DNA from: CAYZJD01 sp964478455
GTDB taxonomy: Bacteria; Acidobacteriota; Terriglobia; Bryobacterales; Bryobacteraceae
Reading direction: 5' to 3'
NCBI GenBank assembly: GCA_964478455.1
Contig: CAYZJD010000249.1
Coordinates: 1 to 7,182 of the forward strand
Length of the DNA: 7,182 bases
In this document: positions 1-6,571 of the stretch, one piece after another
Numbering within the stretch: the first letter of the stretch is position 1
Layout: every line of letters starts with the position of its first letter
Translations under genes and position numbers: made by a program
The notes under the pieces: generated by a model
Database searches by the model: none
Told to the model about the DNA's origin: nothing
What the model saw: only the letters and a program-made list of their open reading frames with translations

Positions 1-7
1 CGCCCAC

Positions 8-36
8 TTCGTAACACATCCCGATGGGGCTGTCAA
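8..36 (-). promoter_or_regulatory. Possible leftward sigma-70-type promoter
   Basis: Read on the minus strand, a perfect -35 hexamer TTGACA (36 to 31) is followed after exactly 17 bases by TACGAA (13 to 8), which matches three of six positions of TATAAT. It lies just past the end of the broken nucleotidyltransferase gene and would drive transcription out of the left edge. The -10 box is poor and no downstream gene is visible, so this may be chance. Confidence 0.25.
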
Positions 37-75
37 GGAAACACGACGGGCCTGACGCGCCACAGAGGCCGTCTC

Positions 76-365
76 TCATAAAGTGACGGCTTCGGCCAGT
101 ACCCGCCCGCGGATGCGAGACCGCAGACCTCTTTCCGTAACGACGTCCACCGGTCTGCCGAGCAGCTCTTGCAGATCTATCAACAACCCGCCGAGATCGA
201 ACAGGCTCCTTCCAGGCTCGAGGTCGACGAGGAAATCCACGTCGCTCACGTCATCGCTCTCGCGCGGGCCACGGCGCCGAAGACCCTGACGTTCCTGGCG
301 CCGTACTGCGCTGCCAGGCGCATGATCTGCTCTCGTTTGCTCTTTCGGAGTTCCTCTAGCGTCAT
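76..365 (-). pseudogene. MNT-type nucleotidyltransferase (MntA-like antitoxin), frameshifted
   Basis: From ATG at 365-363 the frame reads MTLEELRKSKREQIMRLAAQ, then YGARNVRVFGAVAR, then leaves the family pattern and stops at TGA 248-246 after 39 codons. A second minus frame picks up at once with ESDDVSDVDFLVD and continues through the rest of the domain (LFDLGGLLIDLQELLGRPVD, then VVTERGLRSRIRGRVLAEAV) to TGA at 78-76. Restoring one G in the run at 266-256 (CGCGCGAGAGC back to CGCGGCGAGAGC) rejoins the halves into a 96-residue protein with the GSVARGE-x-SDVDFLV-like active site, where the paired Asp residues bind metal. That is the normal length for minimal nucleotidyltransferases. In family members studied, MntA transfers AMP to a HEPN-domain toxin (HepT) and neutralises it. 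No HepT start is visible in the 75 bases downstream. It could be a true pseudogene or a one-base sequencing error. Assignment to the fold is firm; the antitoxin role is inferred from the family. Confidence 0.8.
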
Positions 366-444
366 CCTGAACCCATTTTGCACCCAAAGCGCTCTTGCTT
401 TCAGTCTCGCGACGGTTCTTCCGGCTGTTGCTGTTCCGTTTTGG

Positions 445-474
445 TTGCGGCTCGATCCGCCCCTGTGCTACCTT
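445..474 (+). promoter_or_regulatory. Weak candidate promoter for the six-gene operon
   Basis: TTGCGG (445-450), 18 bases, then an extended -10-like TGC-TACCTT (466-474). Each hexamer matches only three of six consensus positions. It is the best candidate I can find in the 177-base divergent region and would start RNA near 481, about 60 bases before the first gene. Low confidence. Confidence 0.28.
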
Positions 475-496
475 CCCTGGAGCGCGCGGGCAAGCG

Positions 497-506
497 TTTG
501 CGCAAA
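497..506. promoter_or_regulatory. 10-bp perfect palindrome, possible operator
   Basis: TTTGCGCAAA is a perfect palindrome in the leader between the candidate -10 box and the first start codon, a usual place for a repressor site. A 10-bp palindrome is expected by chance about once per 1,000 bases, so the position matters more than the match. No regulator gene is present in the window. Confidence 0.3.
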
Positions 507-512
507 GCGCCT

Positions 513-533
513 TGCGGCAGCACGCGTGCCGCA
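513..533 (+). promoter_or_regulatory. Leader hairpin just upstream of the start codon
   Basis: TGCGGCA (513-519) and TGCCGCA (527-533) form a perfect 7-bp inverted repeat with a 7-base loop, and a U-G pair (512/534) can extend it. The loop region also contains the palindrome GCACGCGTGC (520-529). The hairpin ends 9 bases before the ATG at 543 and 3 bases before the alternative ATG at 537, where a Shine-Dalgarno sequence would be expected and none is seen. It could tune translation of the first gene. No T-run follows, so it is not a terminator. Confidence 0.45.
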
Positions 534-542
534 GCAATGCTC

Positions 543-3500
543 ATGAAAGACCTCTTCTATGCTCTCATCGTACTGTTTCCGGTCTCGTGCCACCTGCCCG
601 CACAGCACAAGGACTGGGGCGAGATCGCCATCCGCCAGGAGGGCGACCGGTGGCACATCCGAATTGAAAACAGCAAACTCCGCGTAGCTTACGGGCGAAC
701 CGATTTCGGCGACATCGTCGAAGACCAGATCGTCGATCTGATCATCAAGGAAGCCGTCGAGGACCAGGCCGGGAAGCAGTTCGACGAAATGGGCTTCGGC
801 GCTCATGAAGGCCGCGGGTTCATCACCTCGGCGAAGGTCGTTCACGAAGGCCCGCAGAGCAAAACGGTCCGGATCGAATGGGAGGGCGGCAAGGCCATCC
901 AGGAGATCACAATCTACCGGGACAGCCCGATTCTCAAGATGGACTATTTGAAGTACGGCATCAACGTGGTGGATATCGGATCCCCCGGCGGCGGTGAGGG
1001 CAAGTACGCAATCCACGGCGCGGAAGGATGGAAGAGGCAGGTCGTTCTCTACCCAAAGATCTACTACGACCGCTATCCGAAGGACGCAGGTTACGAAAAC
1101 ATCGTGGAAGTTGACGCGACGGCCGGATCGCTGGACTATCACGGCTGGTTCATCATGGGCGTCTACAACCCGGCCAACGGCAGGGGCTTCGGCCGCGTGA
1201 TGCCGGTCCAGCAGACGAACATCATCAAGCTGCTCCACAACCGCGGCGTTGAGTGGTTCACCAGTTTCGGGACGGAGAGAACGCCGTTCAACGGCTTCGT
1301 CTACACGGTGACGGGCGGCGCAGAGGAGATCCTCGCTGTGGGCCGAAAGATCGCCGACGCGCAACTGCCCCCGTCCGAAGCGCCGGCCAAGGCCACCCCG
1401 ACCGGCCCGCGTTTCAGGCGGGTCGTGGTCGACGGCCGCTCGGGCCGCTGGTACCGCGATGTGAAGATCGCCGGCGACTTCGACGGGGACGGGTTCATCG
1501 ACATCGCCGCCGGCCATTACCCCCTCGATTACAAAGACCCCGCACCGCTGCTCCTTTACCGCTACCCTGAGTGGCGACAGACCGTGATCGGCATGGGCTA
1601 CTTCACCACCGACGGACAGGCCGCCGACATCGACAACGACGGCGATCTCGATGTGGTCACCGGCGACGAGATGGCGAAATCGCTTCTCTGGTTCGAGAAC
1701 CCGAGGCCGAAAGACGATCCTCTCAAAGGCCCGTGGCAACGCCATGTGGCCGGCACGCTGCCGGAGCACTTCACCCACGACATCGAAACCGGCGACATCG
1801 ATGGGAACGGCAAGGTGGACGTGCTGACGCGAATCAAAGGCGGTGGGACCTACCTCTGGTTGCGGCAGGCGCCTTCCTCCTGGGCTCCGGTCAAGATCCG
1901 AACCGCTCCGGACGGCCAGGGGAGCGCGCTCGCGGACATTGACCGCGACGGCGATCCGGACATAGTCCTGGAGGGCGTCTGGCTCGAGAACCCCGGCGGG
2001 AAGGCGAGCGCCGCTGGCGACTGGCCCATCCATCGATTCGCCGACGGCTGGCCGGACGACGTGGGTGTCGCGGTGGCGGACCTGAACGCAGACAAGCGCC
2101 CGGACATCGTGCTCGCGTCGGCCGAGAGCCATGGCCGGCTGGCCTGGTACGAGGCGCCGGCCGATCCCCGCGGCGGCGCGTGGAGTGAACACGTCATCGA
2201 CCCGCGCGTGAGCTACGTTCACACGTTTAAGATCGCCGACATCGATCTGGACGGCGCGCCTGACGTGGCCTTCGGCGAGATGCACCAGTCGGCCTCAAAG
2301 CGTGTAGGCTACTACCTGAACCGCAACCGCGGCGCCTCGTGGCAGAGAGTGGTTCTCTCCACAAGTGGAGTCCACAATTTGCGAGCGGCCGATATCGGCG
2401 GCGATGGCGACTTCGACTTGTTCGGCTCGAGTTGGGCGGGCGACAACCCTCTCGACCTCTGGGAGGACCAGCTCCGCGAGCCCGGCAAACTGGCGCGAAC
2501 GCTGCCGCTCGACCGCTGGACCTACATCCAGGTGGACGACAAGCGGGCCAAGTGGGGCGACTTCGACGAACCGAAGTGGCTGAAGTACTTCGGACTGGCG
2601 GCGAGGGACGTCGATCGCGACAACGACTGCGACATCGTATCCGGCCGCTACCTCTATCGCAACCCCGGCGGCGACATGCAAGGTCCCTGGCAGAAGATCG
2701 AGTTCCCTCTCAACCTCGACGCGATGGTGCTGGTGAACACGGAGCAAGATGGCCGGATGGACGCGATGGCTCAGCGGTTTCCCGGCGTATACTGGCTGAA
2801 ACCGGAGGGCCCTGCCGGGAGTGCCTGGCGTCCCGTCAAGATCGGCGAGCTTCCGAAGGGCGAACACGGCAACGGGCAGGGTTACGCATTCGCGCAGATC
2901 GAGCCGGGCGGGAGGGAGGAGATTGTGTTTTCGACGTCGCACGGACTGTTCTACTTCCGTATCCCCTCCCGGCCGGCTGAGGGCAACTGGCCGCGTGTCC
3001 GCGTGGCGGAGAACGCCGGCGAGGAAGGCTTCGGCGTTGGCGACATCGATGGCGACACGGACCTCGACGTTGTCATTGGAGATAAGGACGGCCATCGCGT
3101 GTTCTGGTGGGAGAACCCGGGCAACGGCTCGGGCGACTGGCCGGGGCACGCGGTGGGGGAGACCGCCGAATGGGCGGACCGGGTGGCGCTTGCCGACATG
3201 AACGGCGACGGAAAGCTGGACGCTGTCGTGAGCGAGGAAACGCCACTGAAGGGCGCGAGCATCTACTGGTTCGAGCAACCCGCCGATCCGAAGAGCCGCT
3301 GGGTCAGGCACACCGTCACCACGCAGTACACCACCAACAGCATGGACGTAGCCGACATGGATGGCGACGGCGACCCGGACATCGTCACCGGCGAGCACCG
3401 CGGCACGAAGAAACTCGCGATCTGGGAGAACCTGGATGGGGTCGCGCGGTTCGCCGAGCGAGTGATCTCATCGGGCCGCGAGAGTCATCTCGGCGCCAGG

Positions 3501-3623
3501 GTGTGGGACCTCGACGGCGACGGAGACCTGGACATCGTGAGCATCGCCTGGGACAGCTACCCGTATCTGCACCTGTGGCGAAACGACGCTGTGGTGGATG
3601 CAGGCCGGAGCCGGGCACGCTGA
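543..3623 (+). CDS. Exported FG-GAP/VCBS repeat protein, 14 repeats, probable double beta-propeller
   Basis: A 1,026-residue protein. Residues 1-20 look like a Sec signal peptide (MKD, a hydrophobic stretch LFYALIVLFPV, then LPA before Q21); C16 is in a poor lipobox, so release into periplasm or medium is more likely than a lipid anchor. Residues about 25-270 form a beta-rich domain I cannot name; its look recalls galactose-mutarotase-like carbohydrate domains, but this is weak. A Pro/Ala-rich linker (about 275-291) precedes fourteen repeats with the calcium-loop pattern DxDGDGxxD, beginning near residues 311, 361, 417, 464, 512, 565, 616, 688, 731, 784, 833, 884, 937 and 988. Many repeats carry a W-[FYW]-E-N-P strand. 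Repeats 9 and 10 have lost most calcium ligands. No catalytic motif, sorting signal or membrane anchor is visible at the C-terminus. Such proteins usually bind ligands or sugars outside the cytoplasm. The start could also be ATG 537 (two residues longer); the frame is open back to 378, but that extension lacks signal-peptide character. It is the first gene of the operon. Confidence 0.88.
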   Translation: MKDLFYALIVLFPVSCHLPAQHKDWGEIAIRQEGDRWHIRIENSKLRVAYGRTDFGDIVEDQIVDLIIKEAVEDQAGKQFDEMGFGAHEGRGFITSAKVVHEGPQSKTVRIEWEGGKAIQEITIYRDSPILKMDYLKYGINVVDIGSPGGGEGKYAIHGAEGWKRQVVLYPKIYYDRYPKDAGYENIVEVDATAGSLDYHGWFIMGVYNPANGRGFGRVMPVQQTNIIKLLHNRGVEWFTSFGTERTPFNGFVYTVTGGAEEILAVGRKIADAQLPPSEAPAKATPTGPRFRRVVVDGRSGRWYRDVKIAGDFDGDGFIDIAAGHYPLDYKDPAPLLLYRYPEWRQTVIGMGYFTTDGQAADIDNDGDLDVVTGDEMAKSLLWFENPRPKDDPLKGPWQRHVAGTLPEHFTHDIETGDIDGNGKVDVLTRIKGGGTYLWLRQAPSSWAPVKIRTAPDGQGSALADIDRDGDPDIVLEGVWLENPGGKASAAGDWPIHRFADGWPDDVGVAVADLNADKRPDIVLASAESHGRLAWYEAPADPRGGAWSEHVIDPRVSYVHTFKIADIDLDGAPDVAFGEMHQSASKRVGYYLNRNRGASWQRVVLSTSGVHNLRAADIGGDGDFDLFGSSWAGDNPLDLWEDQLREPGKLARTLPLDRWTYIQVDDKRAKWGDFDEPKWLKYFGLAARDVDRDNDCDIVSGRYLYRNPGGDMQGPWQKIEFPLNLDAMVLVNTEQDGRMDAMAQRFPGVYWLKPEGPAGSAWRPVKIGELPKGEHGNGQGYAFAQIEPGGREEIVFSTSHGLFYFRIPSRPAEGNWPRVRVAENAGEEGFGVGDIDGDTDLDVVIGDKDGHRVFWWENPGNGSGDWPGHAVGETAEWADRVALADMNGDGKLDAVVSEETPLKGASIYWFEQPADPKSRWVRHTVTTQYTTNSMDVADMDGDGDPDIVTGEHRGTKKLAIWENLDGVARFAERVISSGRESHLGARVWDLDGDGDLDIVSIAWDSYPYLHLWRNDAVVDAGRSRAR

Positions 3624-3624
3624 G

Positions 3625-4047
3625 ATGAGGAGGCGGCTGCCAAGCTGGCTGATTCACGCGCTGTTGTGCATTCTCTCGTGGGGGGTTTGGGGTGTGCTGG
3701 CGAAAGTGGCCGCCGCGACCATGTCCCCCGATCAGATGCAGGCCCTCTTCACGGCCGGCATGCTGCCTCTGGCGGCGGCCGCGCTCGTTCAACTTGGCGG
3801 GAGGCTCGAGACCGACCGCCGCGGGGCGGTCTACGGGATCCTCAACGGCGTTTTCACGGGGCTTGGCCTGCTGGCGTACAACGCTGCGATGGCGAGGGGC
3901 AAGGCGTCCGTGGTCGGGCCGGTGACCGCGCTGTTTCCGCTCCTCACCGTCGTGCTGGCGATGACGCTGTTGCGCGAGCGGATGAACAGAGTTCAGGCCG
4001 CCGGTCTCGTGCTTGCTCTGGCGTCGGTGTTCATCTTGGCGCAATGA
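3625..4047 (+). CDS. Single-domain EamA/DMT-superfamily membrane protein (first of pair)
   Basis: A 140-residue protein of one EamA unit, half the size of usual ten-helix drug/metabolite transporters. Five helices are predicted near residues 8-27, 38-57, 67-88, 94-115 and 120-139. Family hallmarks are LSWGVWGVLAK in helix 1, the YNAAMARGKAS segment, PVTALFPLLTVVLA in helix 4 and the E118 region. Arg residues are concentrated at the N-terminus (R2-R4), after helix 2 (R60, R65, R66) and after helix 4 (R117, R119, R122), which predicts N-in/C-out. The start ATG lies one base after the TGA of the repeat-protein gene with no well-placed Shine-Dalgarno, so translation is probably coupled. ATG 3598 would add nine residues and overlap the upstream gene by 26 bases; this is less likely. 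It probably works with the next gene product as a two-subunit permease. The substrate is unknown; context suggests a sugar or polyol. Confidence 0.85.
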   Translation: MRRRLPSWLIHALLCILSWGVWGVLAKVAAATMSPDQMQALFTAGMLPLAAAALVQLGGRLETDRRGAVYGILNGVFTGLGLLAYNAAMARGKASVVGPVTALFPLLTVVLAMTLLRERMNRVQAAGLVLALASVFILAQ

Positions 4048-4051
4048 GGAG
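4046..4051 (+). promoter_or_regulatory. Ribosome binding site fixing a TTG start
   Basis: GAGGAG overlaps the stop codon of the first EamA gene and lies five bases before TTG at 4057. It is the strongest Shine-Dalgarno in the window. No ATG or GTG in this frame lies close by at a better distance, so it supports the TTG start of the second EamA gene. Confidence 0.7.
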
Positions 4052-4056
4052 TCAAT

Positions 4057-4491
4057 TTGCCTGACTGGCTTGGCCTCTCGCTGATCGCGGCCTTCTTCTG
4101 GGGTATCGTCGGACTGCTTCAGAAGCTCGGCACCAATCGTGTGTCCGCCCGCTCCTTGCTGGTCTGGCTGACCGTGGGTTTCGTTCTCTTCCTGCCCTGG
4201 TTTGCCTGGAAGGGCAGTCTTTTGGCGATCGGCGCTCGCGACGCGATGTTGGGGATTCTGGTCGGGCTTCTCAACGGCTTGGGTTCCTGGTTTCTTTTCC
4301 ATGCGCTGGAGAAGGGGGCGAAAGCGAGCATCGCGATCCCGCTGACCGCGCTGTATCCGCTGGTCACGGTCTTCCTCGCAACCTTGTTCCTGGGGGAATC
4401 GCTGACGCCCAGGCAGTGGCTCGGGGTTGCGTTGGCGCTTGCGGCCGGGGCCATGCTCTCCTATGAGACTCGTCCAGAGGAGAGAATGTGA
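4057..4491 (+). CDS. Single-domain EamA/DMT-superfamily membrane protein (second of pair)
   Basis: A 144-residue protein of one EamA unit, paralogous to its upstream neighbour: both share an N-G pair in helix 3, an A-x(3)-G-x-A-S stretch and P-x-TAL-[FY]-PL-x-TV in helix 4. Predicted helices lie near residues 4-24, 34-52, 62-84, 90-112 and 119-136. The charge bias is opposite to the first copy: the N-terminus has no Lys/Arg, while loops after helices 1 and 3 (K23, R28, R32; K86, K89) and the C-terminal tail (R138, R142) carry most of them, predicting N-out/C-in. Translation starts at TTG with a strong ribosome binding site nine bases after the preceding gene. Two inverted five-helix units would rebuild the ten-helix transporter that is normally one chain. 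Heterodimerisation is inferred. Confidence 0.85.
   Translation: MPDWLGLSLIAAFFWGIVGLLQKLGTNRVSARSLLVWLTVGFVLFLPWFAWKGSLLAIGARDAMLGILVGLLNGLGSWFLFHALEKGAKASIAIPLTALYPLVTVFLATLFLGESLTPRQWLGVALALAAGAMLSYETRPEERM
4478..4482 (+). promoter_or_regulatory. Ribosome binding site favouring a GTG start
   Basis: AGGAG within AGAGGAGAG lies five bases before GTG 4488 and eleven before ATG 4494. The spacing favours GTG, whose GTGA overlaps the stop codon of the second EamA gene and suggests coupled translation. Confidence 0.6.
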
Positions 4492-5630
4492 CGATGGCTC
4501 TTGCCAGAGGTACGCGGTCTCCTTCAGGCGTCGGCATTATCGGCGCCGGCAACGTCCTGTGGGCCTACTTTCAGGTGCTCGACCGGATGATTCCGCGCGG
4601 CGAGGCCGCGGAAGGCCCGGTGTGCGCGCGGCGGACCGAGACCTGGCCGGAATTGCTCCGGCAGCGCCCGGGAATCCGGCTGGTGGCCACGCCGCGCGAG
4701 GTCGTGGAGTCGGACGTCGAAGTAGTGGTGGTGATCACGCCGCCCGCCACGCACGCCGAGATGGCGCGGCTGGCGCTCGAGCACGGAAAGCATGCGATGG
4801 TCGAAAAGCCGCTGGCTGCCACCAGAGCCGAGGCCGAGGCGCTCGCCGAACTGGCGGACAAGAAGGGCCTTCATCTTCTCGCGGCGCCCTTCGTCCAGCT
4901 TGCGCCGACGTTCCGCGTCCTGTGGGGCCGCATCCGCGACGGCGCCATCGGGCGCATCCACTCCGCGCGCGGGCTTTATGGCAACGCCGGGTCCACTTGG
5001 GCACGGTGGTATCACGACGGGAAAGTCGGCCCGCTGGCCGAGGTCGGCATCTATAACCTCAAGAGCCTGACGGCGCTTCTCGGACCGGTGGCCGAAGTCC
5101 TCTCGGCCGAGATGATCGCGGTGAAACCTCGCCTGGTGGGCGACGTGGAGATCGCCGATCCCGACCCCGACGTCTCGCACGTGATTCTCCGTCACGAATC
5201 CGGCGCGCTCTCTTCGATCATCTCCAGCCACGCGATCCAGCGCTATCGCCGGCCCGGCCTGGAACTTTACGGAACCGAAGGGACCGCGAACCTCCTGGGG
5301 GACGACTGGGATCCGCACGGGTTCGAGATCTGGCGGAACGAAGCCGGCTGCTGGGAGGAGTACGAACCCGTCGAGCCGACCTGGCTCTGGGCCGACGGGC
5401 TGCGCGAGGCGGTCCAGGCGCTGCGGCAGGGCCGGGCCCCGCTGGCTGACTTGAGCCACGACCTTCACCTCCTCGAGGTTCTGGAGGCCGCGGCGCACGC
5501 CTCGGCCGAACACAGCGCGATACCCATCCGGTCAAGGTTCGGGCCTATCGACCTCAAGCCCGAGGAACTCCAGTTGCGCGCAGACCTGCATCACCTGCAC
5601 GACCACACGCGCCCGCCGGACCAGCAATGA
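4488..5630 (+). CDS. Gfo/Idh/MocA-family NAD(P)-dependent oxidoreductase
   Basis: A 380-residue cytoplasmic enzyme of the usual family length. The N-terminal Rossmann fold shows GIIGAGN (16-22), a VVVVITPPATHAEMA strand-loop (79-93) and VEKP (105-108), whose Lys normally positions substrate and cofactor. The C-terminal alpha/beta half follows, with GPLAEVGIYNLKSL (181-194) at the place where most members have a D-x-G-x-H motif; here Asp is Glu185 and His is Tyr189. Tyr at this site is known in the glucose-fructose oxidoreductase branch. Members oxidise or reduce sugars, sugar acids or cyclitols, so the reaction here is probably on a sugar-like compound, but the exact substrate cannot be read from sequence. 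GTG 4488 is chosen for its ribosome binding site and four-base overlap with the permease gene; ATG 4494 would lose two residues. It overlaps the ROK gene by four bases (ATGA). The His/Asp-rich tail (about 366-376) is unlike the rest. Confidence 0.9.
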   Translation: MTMALARGTRSPSGVGIIGAGNVLWAYFQVLDRMIPRGEAAEGPVCARRTETWPELLRQRPGIRLVATPREVVESDVEVVVVITPPATHAEMARLALEHGKHAMVEKPLAATRAEAEALAELADKKGLHLLAAPFVQLAPTFRVLWGRIRDGAIGRIHSARGLYGNAGSTWARWYHDGKVGPLAEVGIYNLKSLTALLGPVAEVLSAEMIAVKPRLVGDVEIADPDPDVSHVILRHESGALSSIISSHAIQRYRRPGLELYGTEGTANLLGDDWDPHGFEIWRNEAGCWEEYEPVEPTWLWADGLREAVQALRQGRAPLADLSHDLHLLEVLEAAAHASAEHSAIPIRSRFGPIDLKPEELQLRADLHHLHDHTRPPDQQ

Positions 5631-6571
5631 GCGACTCCAGCGACGCCTGCGTGCTCGGAATCGATGTCGGCGGCACCAAGACCGCCGCGGGGATCGTCTT
5701 GTTCCCCGAGGGAAGGGTCGTGTCCCGGCGCGTCATGCCGACGCGGCCGGAGCGGCCGGGGGAGGATGTGCTGCGGGACGTGCTGGACTTGGCGCGGGAA
5801 CTTCTGGACGAGGCCGAGGCGTCAGGCAACGCGGTTGCCGGCATCGGCGTCGGCGTGGCCGAACTGGTGGACCCTCTCGGCAACGTCACCAGCGCGCACA
5901 CCATCGCCTGGCAGGGCGTGCCTGTTCAGGAGAGCTTCTCGCGGATTGCTCCCTCGTTCGTTGAGTCTGACGTCAGAGCCGCCGCGCTGGCCGAGGCGCT
6001 GTTCGGAGCCGGCCGGCCCTTCCGGCTGTTCATCTACATTACCGTGGGCACCGGCATCAGCCACTCTCTGGTGATGGACGGGCGCCCGTTCGCGGGCGCG
6101 CGCGGCAACGCTCTGATCTTCGCCTCGGGCCGCTACACGACCACCTGCACCGAATGCGGCGCCGTGCTGACGCCCGTGCTCGAGGAATTCGCGTCCGGCC
6201 CGGCTTTGGTCGAGCGGTTCAACCGGCATTGTCCCGGGCGGGCGCGCGCAGGTACGGATGTGCTGGCCGCGGCGGAAGCGGGCGAGCCCGAGGCCATCGA
6301 AGTGGTCCGGACGGCAGGGGAAGCCCTCGGGGTCCGCGTGGGTGCGCTGATCAACGAACTCGATCCGGATGCGGTCGTTGTTGGCGGCGGCCTGGGCCTG
6401 GCCGGCGGGCTCTACTGGGATAGTTTCGTCGGCTCGACGCGCGGCCACATCTGGGCCGAGAATTCGCGGGATACGCCCATCCTCCCGTGCGCCTTGGGGA
6501 CCGACGCCGGACTGATCGGCGCAGCCGCGGGGATGTGGAGAAGGTTGAATTCCAAGCAAGGAACGTTGTGA
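5627..6571 (+). CDS. ROK-family protein, probable sugar kinase with degenerate signature
   Basis: A 314-residue protein of normal ROK kinase length without the N-terminal helix-turn-helix of ROK repressors, so a kinase rather than a regulator. The phosphate-binding DVGGTK (13-18), the ESDVRAAALAEALFGAG segment holding the candidate catalytic base D115, VGTGI (140-144) and a C-terminal VVVGGGLGLAGG are present. In contrast, the GExGH sugar-binding motif is replaced by GNALIFASG (160-168), and the three-cysteine zinc site is reduced to C174 and C177, followed by LEEFASGPAL. Canonical members phosphorylate glucose, fructose, N-acetylmannosamine or N-acetylglucosamine; loss of Glu and His in this motif argues for another substrate or loss of activity. 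The start ATG overlaps the oxidoreductase stop by four bases and has no clear Shine-Dalgarno, so translation is probably coupled. It most likely acts on the same compound as the oxidoreductase (inference). Confidence 0.87.
   Translation: MSDSSDACVLGIDVGGTKTAAGIVLFPEGRVVSRRVMPTRPERPGEDVLRDVLDLARELLDEAEASGNAVAGIGVGVAELVDPLGNVTSAHTIAWQGVPVQESFSRIAPSFVESDVRAAALAEALFGAGRPFRLFIYITVGTGISHSLVMDGRPFAGARGNALIFASGRYTTTCTECGAVLTPVLEEFASGPALVERFNRHCPGRARAGTDVLAAAEAGEPEAIEVVRTAGEALGVRVGALINELDPDAVVVGGGLGLAGGLYWDSFVGSTRGHIWAENSRDTPILPCALGTDAGLIGAAAGMWRRLNSKQGTL
6558..6563 (+). promoter_or_regulatory. Ribosome binding site for the methyltransferase gene
   Basis: AAGGAA lies seven bases before ATG 6571 and four before GTG 6568. 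The spacing favours the ATG, which shares one base with the ROK stop codon (TGATG). Confidence 0.5.

Noticed and set aside
49..70. GGCCT...AGGCC inverted repeat as a terminator for the minus-strand gene
   Set aside because: The stem is only 5 bp with a 12-base loop and no T-run on either strand.
76..537. Single minus-strand protein of 153 codons as the intact nucleotidyltransferase
   Set aside because: Only its C-terminal part matches the family; the first two thirds are out of frame with the MNT N-terminal half, which is found in the neighbouring frame from 365.
378..542. Upstream extension of the repeat-protein frame to ATG 378
   Set aside because: The added 55 residues are Cys/Arg/Ser-rich, have no signal-peptide character and run through the divergent promoter region, whereas ATG 543 begins a proper signal peptide.
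468..2285. Long minus-strand open frame (605 codons) under the repeat-protein gene, and a further one at 2295-3398
   Set aside because: They mirror the plus-strand repeat gene, whose GAC/GGC/ATC-rich codons leave few stops on the complement. The translations show Val/Asp/His-rich low-complexity sequence with no domain, while the plus frame has clear repeats.
1473..3533. DNA tandem repeat in the FG-GAP region
   Set aside because: Similarity is at protein level only (short GACATCGAC-like words recurring every 130-170 bases); unit sequences are otherwise divergent, so it is an old domain repeat and not a DNA repeat array or CRISPR.
3385..4302. Minus-strand open frame of 305 codons opposite the EamA genes
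   Set aside because: Its product is a Gln/Arg/His/Pro-rich string with no fold pattern; the opposite strand encodes two convincing membrane proteins in the same place.
4524..5513. Minus-strand open frame of 329 codons opposite the oxidoreductase, and similar frames at 5822-6559 and 6412-7170
   Set aside because: All are shadows of GC-rich coding sequence. They lack domains and would require full overlap with strongly supported genes.
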